From positions 1 through 41,137 of the forward strand of contig JAKCWW010004459.1 of NCBI GenBank assembly GCA_026260175.1: 41,137 bases of DNA. Direction: 5' to 3'. The position numbers were made by a program, and so were the translations under genes. The stretch is from Reticulitermes lucifugus. Its lineage: Eukaryota > Arthropoda > Insecta > Blattodea > Rhinotermitidae. The notes beneath the pieces are model-generated. The model saw nothing but the letters and a program-made list of their open reading frames with translations, ran no database searches and was not told the origin of the DNA. Within the stretch, counting starts at the first letter, position 1. Every line of letters begins with the position of its first letter. Shown one piece after another: positions 1 through 11,312 of this stretch.

Positions 1-583
1 GAGCAACTAAGTACCCAGCAATTGGAGAGCTTGCAAAGAAATATTTAGCTATACCGGCAACATTGGCTAGCTCAGAGAGATGTTTTTCAACTGCTGGGAA
101 CATTGTGACATCGAAAAGAACTGTCTATTACCGGAACATGTAAATACTTTAGTTTTTTTATATCAAAATAGAATGTTAATTGACTAAAATTATGTTTAAA
201 CATTTCGCAATTGTTTCTTTTGATTCATTTATTACCTTATTGTTTTATCAAAGATAATACGATAAGATCTATTTTCATTAGCTTTGCCGAAATTAAGAAA
301 TTCTTATTCAACATTTTGTAAGAACATTTCTTTGATAGCTTTAACTTCTCGTGAGATATTTAGCCGTTTCAAGCTAAACGAAACACGACACGAAACTTCA
401 CGCTTGACTGTTCAACATTATATCAACGTGTATTAAAATACACGTGTAATGTAAATACACGAATATCCGTGAACTTGAAATACATGGGTACCCGTGTATT
501 CAACGTTACACGGATTAAGATCCGGATTCGTTTATTACACGTGTACACGTGTATTTACATACACGTGAAATAGGGACCCCTAG
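1..583 (+). mobile_element. hAT DNA transposon, 3' end
   Basis: This is the terminal part of a hAT-superfamily cut-and-paste transposon; the left part lies outside the window. Positions 3-180 encode the end of the transposase dimerisation domain. About 400 bp of AT-rich sequence follows, with repeated ACACGTGT-like words from about 425 to 570. It ends near GGGACCCCTA (573-582). The reverse complement, TAGGGGTCCC, is a plausible hAT terminal inverted repeat. The 8-bp target duplication that hAT elements make would start at 583 or 584, but it cannot be checked without the other end. The terminus is inferred. Confidence 0.7.
3..187 (+). pseudogene. hAT transposase C-terminal dimerisation domain, frameshifted
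   Basis: Reading from base 3, the sequence gives a typical hAT C-terminal (Dimer_Tnp_hAT) block: YPAIGELAKKYLAIPATL, then the hallmark ASSERCFSTAG, then NIVTSKR. At about position 120 the frame is lost by what looks like a one-base deletion. The next frame continues with LLPEHVNTLVFLYQNRMLID and a stop at 185-187, which is the normal end of this family. This domain holds hAT transposases together as oligomers. The catalytic core is beyond the window edge. The single frameshift suggests a fairly young but dead copy. Confidence 0.85.
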
Positions 584-1091
584 TTTATACCAATTCAACA
601 TTTTATGTATTACATTCGGAACTCCTTTCTAGTGTGATGTCCACGTGTTTTACACACAGCATAACCTGAACTTAAAAATTAAAGGCAATTTTTAAATTTG
701 ACCCTGTGCACGCTGTGAAAATATATGGGCAAGTGGAAGTAAGGCAGTTTATATGAAAGTTAAAATACAGGATGGCTGTTTACTCGAATATATTTATGCA
801 ATCTAATGTTGCTGTAGCAGCCTCCTTATGAGCCGCATTTCCCAGAAAGTAATTCCAGCCCGGCCAACAGATCCTCTCTTTCTACTCGTGTGCGACGCAG
901 TATGCAATATACGGCACTCATAAGTAAGATTAAAGTCTTATTTACACTTCACTGTTCTTATTGTTGGCCGTTTATTTTATGTGTGTTTCAACATCTCTCG
1001 CAATTTTTGAACACTCACCAGCGACATAAATAATATAAGCACACAGTAAAAAGTTTGTCTAAAGAAACCAGTGGTATTTTTGCGCCATAAA

Positions 1092-1292
1092 TTTTTAGGC
1101 GCGTGGGCAAAATTGCGAAAAGCGATTATTAGCTTCCTCATATCTGTCCACCCGCATGGAACAACTCGGCTCCAACTAAAAGGATTTGCATGGAATTTGA
1201 TGTTTGAGTATTTTTCAAAACCTGTCGGAAAAATTCAAGTTTGATTAAAATCTTACAAGAATAACGAGTATTTTACATTAAGACATATGTGG
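1092..1292 (+). repeat. R550 dispersed repeat, copy 1, truncated
   Basis: The sequence starts with TTTTTAGGCGCG and continues with GCAAAATTGCGAAAAGCGAT and a GCATGGAACAACTCGGCTCC segment. The same order is found near 19725 and 25405 on this strand and, reversed, near 11312. Only the first ~200 bp are present. Homology stops where SINE family A sequence begins at about 1293, so this copy was cut by the SINE or by a recombination at that point. No coding capacity is seen. It is probably a non-autonomous DNA element, but the class is unproven. Confidence 0.75.
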
Positions 1293-1412
1293 ATAAAGCG
1301 GCCGGGGCCTGAAGTTGACCATTCACCTCCCTCTCATCGTGCCGAGGTTAAGAATGAGCGAAGCTATTCCCTCCTACTGCCTTCATGGCGTGGACAGGAA
1401 CAACTGCATGTG
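1293..1412 (+). mobile_element. SINE family A, 3' fragment
   Basis: TAAAGCGGCC(G)GGG..GAAGTTGACCA..CACCTCC..GCCGA.GTTAAG matches, in order, the 3' half of the SINEs at 5940-6205 and 21586-21870. The tRNA-like head is missing. It ends with CATGGCGTGGACAGGAACAA, shared with the 6.2-kb copy. Short interspersed elements are mobilised by a partner LINE and encode no protein. Confidence 0.7.
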
Positions 1413-2640
1413 CTATTAGGAAGGTCCAAGAAAGTTAGAGGAATTGGAATTGAATTGTATATTCGTACATCAGGCTTTGGCTTATACTGGTGATATTAAA
1501 TTATTAGGAGAAACATAAATGATATACAGAGAAAGATATTTAGACGTCAGTAAGGATGTTGGTCTTTAATAAGCGAAAGGATATTTACGTTGTTTTATGT
1601 CACGTCTCATCACTGGACATAAAGACGACTAACAAACCTTTTAAATATGTGGTAAAATTTCAGGTATTTGGGAAACACAATACGCAATTAAAATTACATT
1701 CACCTAGAAATTAAGGTCAGGTTGAGTTCAGGGAATGCTTGCTACCATTTAGGTAAGAATTTTACCATTTTTGCTCTCTGATATATGGGTTACACATGTT
1801 TTTCTTATGGGTGTGGAACTTGTAAAGAAAAGAGATTGGTGGTGTTTGGGAATAATATCGGGAGATATTTGGAACATAAGGAAGTGAGAGGTTGGAGAAT
1901 ATTGCATAATGAAGACTTCATAATTTGTGATTTTCGCTAAATGTAATATTATAGGATAAAATTGATTGGGCATATAACATGCATGTGAGATATCAGAAAT
2001 TAGGAGAGGAAATACTGGTCGGAAAATCCGAAGGGCCCTTTATGAAAATGCAGGCCTAAATTGTAAGGCAATATTAAAGGGATTTTGGAGAAATAGAATT
2101 GGAGGTTGTGGAGGGGGATCACATGGCTGATGATAAAAAGGAGTGGCGGGCTGTTTTGAACATGACAATAAACATTTGGATTCCATGAAATGTGTATTTT
2201 CTGTCTGAGCGTCTATTGGCTGTTCAAGAAGCAGTCTGCTTCGTGAAGTTCCTTATTTTTTTGGTTATTTAGATTTCAGCTTCATGCAGTGCTGGGAGCT
2301 CTCTGGACCGAAACAGCCTAAAATGCAATTAGCCCTTCGTCTTAGTACAGTATTATTCATATTCCGTGCATTAGGCATATTATTCATATAATTTCAACTA
2401 AATGACTTAAAGTGTTATGACACTTAGTATTTTCAGTGCAAATTTGATCCAAATTATTTTAGTAATTTCTTAACTGTCGCATGCATGCATACATACATAC
2501 ATCCATACATATATACAGGCAGAGAGACTTGTGCGTTATATGTCCGGTCTCTACATTTCTTTCAGAATAAGTTGTGGGAGCTGACAACATGACAATGGAC
2601 ACGGTGCGCCTTAAATCGTTAAAGCACAGTGGTAGATAAC
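1413..2640. other. No recognisable feature
   Basis: Unique-looking AT-rich sequence. Reading frames are all under 80 codons and have no recognisable domain. A short CATA-rich simple repeat lies at about 2479-2515. Confidence 0.5.
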
Positions 2641-2749
2641 TACAGGGTGAGTCAGAAGAACCTGACTGTTTTTGAAACAAAATAGCATTTGAGGGCAGAA
2701 TGCAAAAATTTTATTAGCACTGCTAGATACATTCCATGCCCATGAGAAT

Positions 2750-3110
2750 TCATTTTTATTATTACTGTTTTAATATAACATTTTGTAGGTGACCACCATT
2801 TCGTTTAATACACTCCTGCTGTCGCGATGGAAAGGATGTCGTAACATGTAGCATTTCGTTCGGAGTATCTTGAATACATTTCCGAATTCTATGTTTTTAA
2901 GTTACGAATTTGGAAGGAAGTGTTTCGTGTACCTTGCTTTGAACGTGGCAGCAAAAATCGTAGTATGATACTACAAGATCGGGCGATTGGGTAGGCCAGG
3001 TGATGTCCCCGAAAGGAGAAATTAGTCTGTATGGAGAAATTGTCCTGAGAATTTGCATGGAAATGCTTGCTGTGTGAGTAGCTGCTCTAAACGTCACTGT
3101 ACGTGATGAC
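2750..3110 (-). pseudogene. Tc1/mariner-like transposase C-terminal remnant (left arm)
   Basis: The minus strand from about 3110 reads ISPYRLISPFGDITWPTQSP, then SPDLV..YYDF, the place where the third acidic residue of the DDE/DDD triad sits in the family motif WPxxSPDLxxxDYFLW. After a stop it continues with CIQDTPNEMLHVTTSFPSRQ and QECIKRNGGHL, a standard C-terminus for this arthropod transposase family. The N-terminal DNA-binding and first catalytic parts are absent. Function is lost. Confidence 0.75.
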
Positions 3111-3169
3111 GGTGACTATGAAAGGGCTGATCAATGGGTAAGCTTGTTTTCAAGTTTCAAATATCGCCA

Positions 3170-3425
3170 GGTGTTCCTGGCGCACCTGGCATGCCCGTTC
3201 GCCTCAGCTTGTGATAGCAGACTACTTTCTTTGGGCTTGTCAAAAACAAAACATCGAAACACGCCCTGCCAATACTGAGGACTTAAAACAGCAAATTCCG
3301 GAGTCATTGAAGAGACCCATAATGAAATCCTACAACGTGTTATGACAACCTTTCCATCGCGACTACAGGAGCGTACAGAACGACATGGTGGTCACCCAGT
3401 GTCGTACGCAAACATTATTAACATC
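3170..3425 (+). pseudogene. Tc1/mariner-like transposase C-terminal remnant (right arm)
   Basis: The plus strand reads WRTWHARSPQLVIADYFLW from about 3177, then a segment containing TEDLKQQIPESL. After a frame change near 3315 it continues HNEILQRVMTTFPSRLQERT and ERHGGH. This aligns with the left-arm remnant on the opposite strand (shared TTxFPSRxQE and R.GGH). It is the same family, inverted. Only the last catalytic aspartate region (ADYFLW) and the tail are present. Confidence 0.75.
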
Positions 3426-3538
3426 GGTTCTCATGGGCATGTAATGTATCTACCAATTTTAAGCAAATTTTTCCACATTGCCTGAAGATTTTATTTCTTT
3501 TCAAAAACGGTTAGGCGTTTCTCGCTCTTCCTCTATAA

Positions 3539-5939
3539 GTACCATCTCCTTTAAGACAAAAGAAACTGTACACTTTCCCACTTACCTTGTTTATGTGCTT
3601 TATTATGATTCTCAGGATAAGGGGCAAGTATGTCTCCCAACAGCATTACCCATTTGTTTTTGTTACAGAGAAACATTGTCTTCTGTGGGATAGGGACTAA
3701 ATGTTTAAGTTAATGTAACTTACAATATTAGGCCAGGCATGTAATATTTACTGCGTTGTCTGGCTGTTGTTATGTCCTTTCCATGGAAAACAAACACAAA
3801 AAGAATCCCAGTTACTTACTAATGGAGACAGAAAGTGGTGGCAGAAAATGGCAGGGTTTGACGATAATGAAATGAGCATCGTCAGTCAGGATTACAGTGT
3901 CGACCTTTGACACGTCAATTTGTGATATGTATTAAGCGAAATCATTATTTCAAAATGCTCTTATGGTCTATGAAGTGTAAGTGTGGTTGAACTGAAGGGT
4001 TACCTGTAAAAGCTATAGCTAAAAGTGGGAATTTTTGAATTTGAAAGCTGAACAGATGAAACTTACATTTTTAAAAGATTAGAGCCTATTACATTTTGCG
4101 GTGGTAAGAGTGGAACAATTTCAGCTGCTGCTCGAGGTGTGAAAGAGAGTATACGAATTTTTCAACTTGCTTAAATAACCGAAGCAGAAATCTCGGTATG
4201 TAATAGAGGACCGTTAATTGTGACCTTATAAATTACTCATCCTCTAACACTGCATCGTATCAAAGGCGGAAACTGTGGAAGGAGAGGGACAAATGAAGAC
4301 ACGCAGGTAGACAGCAGGATGAGATGCATTTCAGTGGAAGAGGACAGAATGGGTGCGCAAGCTCGCTACTGTGGTCTTAGTTTTGTTTGGTTTTCGTCCT
4401 ACGGGAATCAGGATGAGTGATGTTTTCAATTTGTCACGGTTGAGGGGATGTTTGTGGCTGTAGTGTTGGCTGCTGTTATAGTCTCGCAGGTAGTGCATAG
4501 CTCTGCGTTGTTTTAGAGTTGGATTCAGTCTCATTTTCCGGTGTGGTGGTTTCCAGGAAACTTTCTCCTACCCTTTTCCTCTCGTCCTTTCAGTTACTCA
4601 CTGATAACAATGTCTGGAAGTGATAACATACAAAAATCGCAGTGCTGTTATTAATGTTAGAATGTTTCTCTATGCCTGCATGCTCTGTACACCCAGCCTC
4701 TTTTAGTGTTCGGGCCAGTGCGAAGTGTAAAATCTCTGGTTAATTCCATACCTAAGAAATCACGAGCATTTACCAGGCCTCAAAAAATTTATCTCTTAAT
4801 ACATAAAGACACATTTTCGCCTATTACTGCCAATTCAACCTCAGTTAGACGAGAGGTTATTTTGGAACCGAAACAGTCTTGGTGGGAAGAAATATTGTAT
4901 TCTGGGACTTCTCTGTAGCAGTGACACTGAGTCCTTTGGTGCTATGGCCTCAAAAATGCCAGTTGCACCATCCCGTGATAACAAGTGAATATAAAGCATT
5001 GGCAGAACGATGCAATTGGCAAGGAATATTCTGAAGTGCTCGAATAAAACCCAGTGCAGTACCAGTTCTGCTAGATGCTTACCTGCATTGTGCTGTGATG
5101 TATAACTCTCACTTTCGCGTTGAGAAACCGGCCGCTGACATTCTGCGTTATGTTGCATGAAACTTGGAACATATTTCTGTTACTTTCCCTCCACATACGC
5201 ATTTCAGAGCGAGGAATGCACAGGTTTGGTGGTCGCTCTGTCTGGACAGCACAACTGGCTCTGTTGGGGCGAAGTTTAATTAATAACTGCCAGCTTGTCT
5301 GTCCGTTACTTTAACTTTTATTGTTTTTACTGTTCCAGTTTAATGATTTCAGTAATTATCGCGAATCCGTGTCGTCGCCATGGCAAGGCTAATACGCAGG
5401 ATACGCACACGAATCTGCGCGAGTGTGTTTGTTTTCCTATCACCTGCACGATGTTGGGTTATAAGGGAGGGACATTTTCGGTGTGTAGTAAAGAGTGAAG
5501 TTCTACCTAGGCCTGACAACATTTATTTCTTGTTAGTTACGAGGACCGATAGACGGAACTGAATAGGACCTCGTTCTACATGTAATTTTGGAGCTGACGT
5601 AAAATTGTCACTGTTTATTTCATAAAGGCGTATAAAGGGGTTAGATTTATAGCTACACTCTTCGTTAACCTTGGCAGTAGGTGAATATGAGCGTTTAGCT
5701 TTACGCCACTGCTGCTTTACCCCAACTAGCCATTGTATAAGAGGCTGGGTGGGCTTCAGATCCGGCCCGGTTAATTTGGCGAAGGTTTTTACCTCTGCCG
5801 GCCATCCGGGCCATAGCCTAGTTACTCTATCGAATATGTTATTTTGACTCTGAATACAGACGTACGTTACAGTTATATATTATGTTACAGCACGCTGCGT
5901 TATGTTATGTTAGATTATCCATTATGTTTTTATATATTT
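3539..5939. other. No recognisable feature
   Basis: About 2.4 kb with only short overlapping reading frames on both strands (longest about 105 codons on the minus strand at 4841-5158, no recognisable domain). No transposon ends or RNA genes were identified by eye. Confidence 0.45.
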
Positions 5940-6205
5940 ATTGCTGTAGGGCTGTCGGTTGGATGATAGGAATTTCGATTCCTGGTGGGGTAATGAGAGT
6001 TTTTATTCTCCATAAACGCCCAGACAGGCTTCACGGCCCGCCCAGTCTCATATTTACTGGTTGTCTGGGGTTCTTTCCCCGGGCCAAAGTGGCCGGGGCG
6101 TGAAACTGGCCACTTACCTCCAACTAGTGCCGAAGTTAAGAATGAATGGAGCTATAACCCTTCCCCTAATGTATTCCTTCATGATGTGCACAGGGACAAC
6201 TCTCC
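5940..6205 (+). mobile_element. SINE family A, nearly full copy
   Basis: A degraded tRNA-like head carries a B-box-like GGAATTTCGATTCCTGG at about 5968-5984. The body is shared with the copy at 21586: a GCCCAGACAGGC stretch, GGTTCTTTCCCCGGGCC, AAAGTGGCCGGGGCGTG and GCCGAAGTTAAG. It ends near CACAGGGACAACT. Internal RNA polymerase III boxes of tRNA type identify it as a retroposed SINE. It is diverged from the 21.6-kb copy and no clean target-site duplication was found. Confidence 0.65.
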
Positions 6206-7900
6206 TTGTTTATACTTTCATATTTCTTTTACTAAATTTTTCATCATAATCATCGTGAATGAAGATTTCAATGTCGTAGAGAATCTGTTTAAATTGCTTG
6301 ATTAAGAAATTAGTTTGTCACTCTCTTAAGGTAACCAGCTTTGGTTCGAACTGCTCTTACGATATTCATTGTGCAGGACTGACAGCCAATGGCTTTGTTC
6401 AAAAATGTTAAGGAACAAGATTCTTGTATGTGTAGTTTTAGAGAATATGAACAACTTAATTTGTTAATACAACATTAATATCAGCCAGTATATACACTGA
6501 ACAGAACTTACAACCTGGAATCTCATTACAAAACCTGAAACAAGCAGAATGAATTAGGACTTCCCGATACTGTTCAGTTCTTTACACTAAGAACCTTCTA
6601 CCTGCTTCACGTAAGAAAATTTACAGAAACAAATAAAAAACCTGAATTATTCTCTACATTTAAGCAATTGGACGTTGATATATTACAACATGTGTTTATA
6701 CCTGTGTCTTTTCGTTTCTTAGGAGCGAAATTTACGTCTGTAGGTTGGATGCTCCTCCTGACTTTGAATAATGATAGGGGACTGCGGATTGGTATGGATA
6801 TTCGGTGGGCTCTGTTAGAAGAAACGCTTTATTTTACTGCCTTTCCTCGTCATTCCATGTTTTCTCTTACAGAGCAGCGCAGTGCAAGCAGATTTTGTTT
6901 TCTTCCTCATCCTCTGAATGCTAATATGAGAACATCAATACATGTTCCGTGCAAACTGACTTCAGGAAAGAAAAAAAAGACGTATAGATATGCTGCATTG
7001 ATAAAGCATTTAAAACAGAATTAAATTTTCGCGTGTTCTGCCTTAAGATGAGTACGTATACTGTGTCTAAAATTACGGTTTCTAATCTAGCACCATAGTA
7101 CGAACTTAGTAAACCAGCACTCGTAAATTAAGTGAATCCAGAGATTTAAAATGTGCAGTGGTAAGAAATTGCCAGTTGTAATTCAGTCGTATTGAAACTG
7201 ATGGTCTATCAGTGTGTATTAGATCGTGTTTTGATCATTTGGGTCATGAAAGCTTCTGGCCTTGTAGGTGGCTACTAACGTTTTGAGGAAAGATACTGCG
7301 TCTGTCTTGAGACTGGATCATTCATACTCGGAAGTCAGGGGCTGCAATTCCTTCCACAACATTAATATACAACAGACCGCAGCACAAGAGCAATCTATGT
7401 TTCCCGTTCTTTCATATATTTGCTCCTCTTGATAAGCTTATCATTATAAAGAGTCAAGTGTTTTGCTTAAATGCAGTTTATTTTAAGCAGAACACTAGCG
7501 ATATTATGCACAATTTTAATGAAATTATTTAAAATACTGAAAACTTCCAATAACTGCACTTTGTCATTGTAATCCATTTTATGATTACTTGGTTTTATAC
7601 CTTATAATTCGCCGTAAAATTAATATTTAAGGTGTGGCGGGAAGTTCGCAGCTAAAGAAGGTGTAGGTTCGACTCGCAACTTTTCAGCTTTCGGAGGATT
7701 TAAGCGTAAACAGCCACCTCACAAATACCTGTGACTTATCACAAAACCTGTTTAACTTTGAAATGAAAATTTTTGCAGTTACCAATACCATTATTAAATT
7801 TCGAACACAAACTCTATTTCGAAAAACAGTTCTGCGAAAGCGAAATATTTTGTGTTTATAAAAACTTCTTCAAAAAGAATAAATCCATAATTTTAACTAC
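6206..7900. other. No recognisable feature
   Basis: AT-rich sequence with no recognisable element. An open frame of 118 codons at 6668-7024 has no domain, charge pattern or relatives that I recognise and is probably chance. A lone B-box-like GGTTCGACTCGC at about 7668-7679 may mark a very degraded SINE. Confidence 0.4.
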
Positions 7901-8189
7901 TGTTAGTGGGTCCCTGTCACGACAGCATGGGTTATCCATTCTCTTGGTTGCGGATGCAGGAGACGGCCTGCAGATATGGAAGGTAGCTGAGAATATATTG
8001 TATAAGCAGACGGGGACAGCCGGCAAGGGGTGGTTCTCCAGCTTGTGGGTTGGGTGAGGAACTGACAACGCCTCACCGTAAAAAAATTAACATGTTACAA
8101 GATAGATATGGCCTCAGGTTTGGAGAGATTCTTTGAAACGATGTAAGTAAAGGAAAGTGGATATTGGATTTGGTACGTGAAGTGTGAAG

Positions 8190-8962
8190 AGTCTGTAGAG
8201 CGCAGGGGCACTGGAGACAGTTGCAAGAGAATTAAGGAACTATGGATTAGGTGTAGTAGGAGTGCAAGAAGTCAGATGGGACAAGAGCAGCCCTGAACCG
8301 GCGGAGGATTTTACTTTTTCCCAAGGAAAGAGGAAATGAATATAATCAAACAGAAACTTTTTTTGTACTTGAGAATAATATGTGAGCTGTTAAGTGAGTA
8401 GAGTTCTTTAGTGATATGATGCCATGTGAAGTGATAATGGGTCTTTGGTGTGGCATACCCTAACTGAGGATTAAAGTGATGACTCAAAGAAGAGTTTCTG
8501 TGAGGAATTACAGCAAGTCCGCGATCGGCTTCAGAAGTACCATATAAAGAGCGCGTTAGGGGACTTCAATGCAAAATTAAGGAGAGAAAGTTTTTTTAAA
8601 CCGACAATTGGGAATGACAATTTACATGAAAATGCTAACGATAATGGTGTTAACAGTAATAAAACTTACCACATAGAAAATTTATTTTTCAAGAGCGCAA
8701 TGTTTCCGCATCGAAACATTCCTAAATACACCTAGATATTTCTTGATGGGAAGACTCAAAATCAGATTGATCACATGTTGATAGATAGGAGATGGCACTT
8801 AAGTTTACCTGATGTCAAGTCATTTAGGAGAGCTGACTGTGATACTGATCATTATCTGATGATTGCAAAATTCAGGGAGAGACCTTGGGTAAATAAACAA
8901 GAATCACAGGAGTTTATTATGAAGGGATTTGTTTTCAAGAATCTAAATGAGGTACATTTATA
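8190..8962 (+). pseudogene. LINE endonuclease domain (exonuclease-endonuclease-phosphatase fold), broken
   Basis: Conserved blocks appear in order: GVVGVQEVRWDK (the glutamate that binds the metal) near 8250, LGDFNAKL near 8555, a MFPHRNIPKYT segment near 8700, NQIDHMLIDRRWH near 8763, and DCDTDHYLMIAKF near 8835, with the catalytic Asp-His pair. In a live element this domain nicks the chromosomal target strand. Stops and at least one frame change lie between the blocks. The longest intact piece is 62 codons (8775-8963). The catalytic residues are visible, but the protein cannot be made whole. Confidence 0.85.
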
Positions 8963-9282
8963 GTATGGTATCAGCTTAAAATCGCAAACAGTTACGCAGC
9001 TTTGGAGAGCTTACATAATAGCGGAAACATAGATAGACTTCGGGAAATATTAGAATATTTAAATCTCAGCTAAAAAGAGTGTAGAAAGTATGAACGGAAG
9101 CAGCTTATACCGCATTTGGACAAAGAATGTTCAAAATTTGTAGCTCAAAGAAAGTGAGCTAGATTTAAATGGTTACAGGATTCAAGCAAATTAATGTAGA
9201 TAATTTGAGGAATGTAAGACGTAAAACTAGTACATATTTCAGGGACAAGAGACAGGGCATTTGAAAGGTAAAATAAATTAAG

Positions 9283-10330
9283 TTGAAAACACAGAACTCG
9301 AATATCAGAGAATTTTATAGAGCCATGAATGAATTCAAGAAAGTTTACCAGCCTAGAACTACTTTAGTGAAAGGTCAGAAGGGTGATCTGCTTGCAGATT
9401 CTCACAGCATTTTGAAGAGGCTAAAAAAAAATTTTTGTCAATTATTGAATATACGTGAGATTAGTGATGTTAGGCATACTGAAATACAAAGTGCTGAGCC
9501 ACTATTGCCAGAGCTTAGTGCCTTGATGTTGAGATGGTTGTTGAAAAGTTGAAAAGATTTAAACACCTGTTATTTATCAATTACTGCAGAATTGATTCAA
9601 GCAGTATATCTAACCATATGTTCTGAGATCAGTAAACTTATTAATTGCACTTGGACTAAGGAATAATTGCCTTACCAATGGAAGGAGTAAATCATTATAC
9701 CCATTTATAAGAAGGATGATAAAAACAGACTGTAGTAATTATCGAGGCATATCACTCTTACCAACTACATACAGATATCTATCCATCACTTTTCTCTTGA
9801 GGATTACAACATGTGTAGAAAAATGATTGTGGATGATCAGTGTAGATTTGGAAGTAACTGATCAAAACTTATCACATATTCTGCATTCTTCAAATACTTT
9901 AGAAAAACAGGAATAGAGGGGACAGACCATCAGCTGTTTAGATACTTCAAGAGAGCCTATGATTCAGTTAAGAGGGAGATTTAATCCAACGCTTTTGGCT
10001 TTGGTATACCCACAGAACTAGTTAGGTTAATAAAAATTGGTTTACAGGAAGCCTATAATGAAGTTCGGACAGGAAAATATTTTTCCGATACATTTCCTAC
10101 TGAGCGTGGTCTAAAATAACGAGATGGTTTATGCTTATTGTCGTTTAAACTTTATTTTAATGTACTGTATTAGAAAGTTTCAAGCAAATCAGGATGGATT
10201 TAGACTGAATGGGACATATCAAATACTGGTGAATGTTGATGGTGTTAATTTACTGGGCGAAAACATTTATAATATAAAGAAAAATACAGAAGCTCTGTTA
10301 GTAATCATTACGGGATTTGTCTACAAGTAA
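9283..10330 (+). pseudogene. LINE linker and reverse transcriptase, catalytically dead
   Basis: An 89-codon frame at 9283-9552 holds the linker before the reverse transcriptase (YRAMNEFKKVYQPRTTLVKG, GDLLADSHSILKRL). Reverse transcriptase blocks follow: NYRGISLLPT near 9736, FKRAYDSV near 9948 (motif A), GLK then a stop near 10108, and NVDGVNLLG near 10231 where a live copy has YADD (motif C). The motif A aspartate is replaced in the LFRYFKRAYDSV context, and the DD pair of motif C is now DG. Both catalytic positions are damaged and there are several stops, so this is an old, inactive copy. Confidence 0.85.
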
Positions 10331-10599
10331 ATGCTGAGACACTGAGTACATGTTCATGCTTCGTGAACATAATGCAAGAAAAACATGCATCGAAATAATA
10401 AATCCTTTATAAATATGGCAATGTTCTAGTACTTTAAAATACCAGCAGATCAAAATTGCATGCAAGAGGAGGAGATTGAACTCCAGGAATGCCTGCAACT
10501 ATTCGATACAGAATATTTTCTTCTAGTTCGCTATCCAAAAATATAAATATTAAAGTATACAGAACTATAATCTTATCTGTTGTTTTGTATGAGTATGGA

Positions 10600-10755
10600 A
10601 CTTTGTCACATTAAGGGAAGAACAGAGGCCGGGGGTGTTTTAGAATAGGGTACTGAGCGACATGTTTGGACCTGAGAGAGAGGAAGTAACAGGAGACTGG
10701 AGTAAATAGCAAGGTGGATGTGTTCATAATTGTTAGTCTTCACCAAGTGTTATTA
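10600..10755 (+). pseudogene. LINE C-terminal segment before the R550 insertion
   Basis: Fragments GCFRIGY, then MFGPEREEVTGDWS (near 10660-10705) and SSPSVITLI (near 10735-10755) match the order of the C-terminal region in this LINE group. The R550 repeat then takes over. The LINE resumes past 11312, which shows that R550 inserted into an existing LINE. Confidence 0.7.
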
Positions 10756-11312
10756 CGTTGATAAACTGAAGGAGGATCAAGACAGGCAAAGTACGTATAA
10801 AGTAACATTGAGGCGCGTTCGCGAAACCATTGTTGCCGTGGAAAAGCAATAAGTATAACATATTCCGAGTGTGTTTGTAGCCTAGTTATCCAGCATGCAA
10901 AGCGCACGCGCCGTATTATATTGTCATCTGTGGCCTGTTTGGTTCGACCAAATGTTTCCACATTATCTCATAAATGGGAACACTTTCAGAAACAAATTAC
11001 TGAATATAAAAAGGCGTGTTTTGATTTTCTCTACAACTTATGTTTGAAACATTTCTCATTCTAAGAAGAATTCAGCGACATACTATCGTAAATGTACACA
11101 GGTGTTTATGTAAAGTATCCGTTATTCTTGTCACATTTTAATAAAACGTGAATTTTCTCGACAGATTTTAAAAAAATAATCGAATATCAAATTTTGTAAA
11201 AAATCAGTCCAGTGAGAGCCAAGCATTTCCATGCGGACGGACAGACAGACAGACAGGCAGACAGATATGACGAAGCTAATAGTCGCTTTTCACAATTTTG
11301 CAAACGCGCCTA
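10756..11312 (-). repeat. R550 dispersed repeat, copy 2, nested in the LINE
   Basis: Read on the minus strand it starts TTTTTAGGCGCGTTTGCAAA, then GTGAAAAGCGACTATTAGCT, an ACAG-type tetranucleotide run (plus strand 11235-11268), GCATGGAAATGCTTGGCTCT, and GGCCACAGATGACAAT. It ends beyond an inverted AGGCGCGTTCGCG at 10811-10823 with a further ~50 bp shared with copies 3 and 4. An AGGCGCG word near both ends in inverted orientation suggests subterminal inverted repeats. LINE coding sequence on both sides makes this a clear nested insertion. No transposase is encoded. Confidence 0.8.

Larger units (their letters stand above)
2641..3538. mobile_element. Palindromic Tc1/mariner-like (IS630 superfamily) transposon with opposed halves
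   Basis: The left edge begins TACAGGGTGAGTCAGAAGAA and runs into CTGTTTTTGAAAC. The right edge (about 3499-3538) is a diverged reverse complement of it. Inside both edges lie matching 3' UTR sequences (for example CCCATGAGAA at the left and TTCTCATGGGCATG at the right) and then the C-terminal part of the same transposase type, on the minus strand at left and the plus strand at right. The element is therefore two 3' ends of one family facing away from each other, with the centre near 3110-3170. All frames are broken. It cannot make transposase but could have been moved in trans while its ends were intact. Confidence 0.75.

Noticed and set aside
6668..7024. 118-codon open frame
   Set aside because: No domain or context support; this length is expected by chance in 41 kb of six-frame sequence.
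10811..11312. R550 as a MITE with clean terminal inverted repeats
   Set aside because: The AGGCGCG word at 10811 is internal, because homology with copies 3 and 4 continues about 50 bp beyond it.
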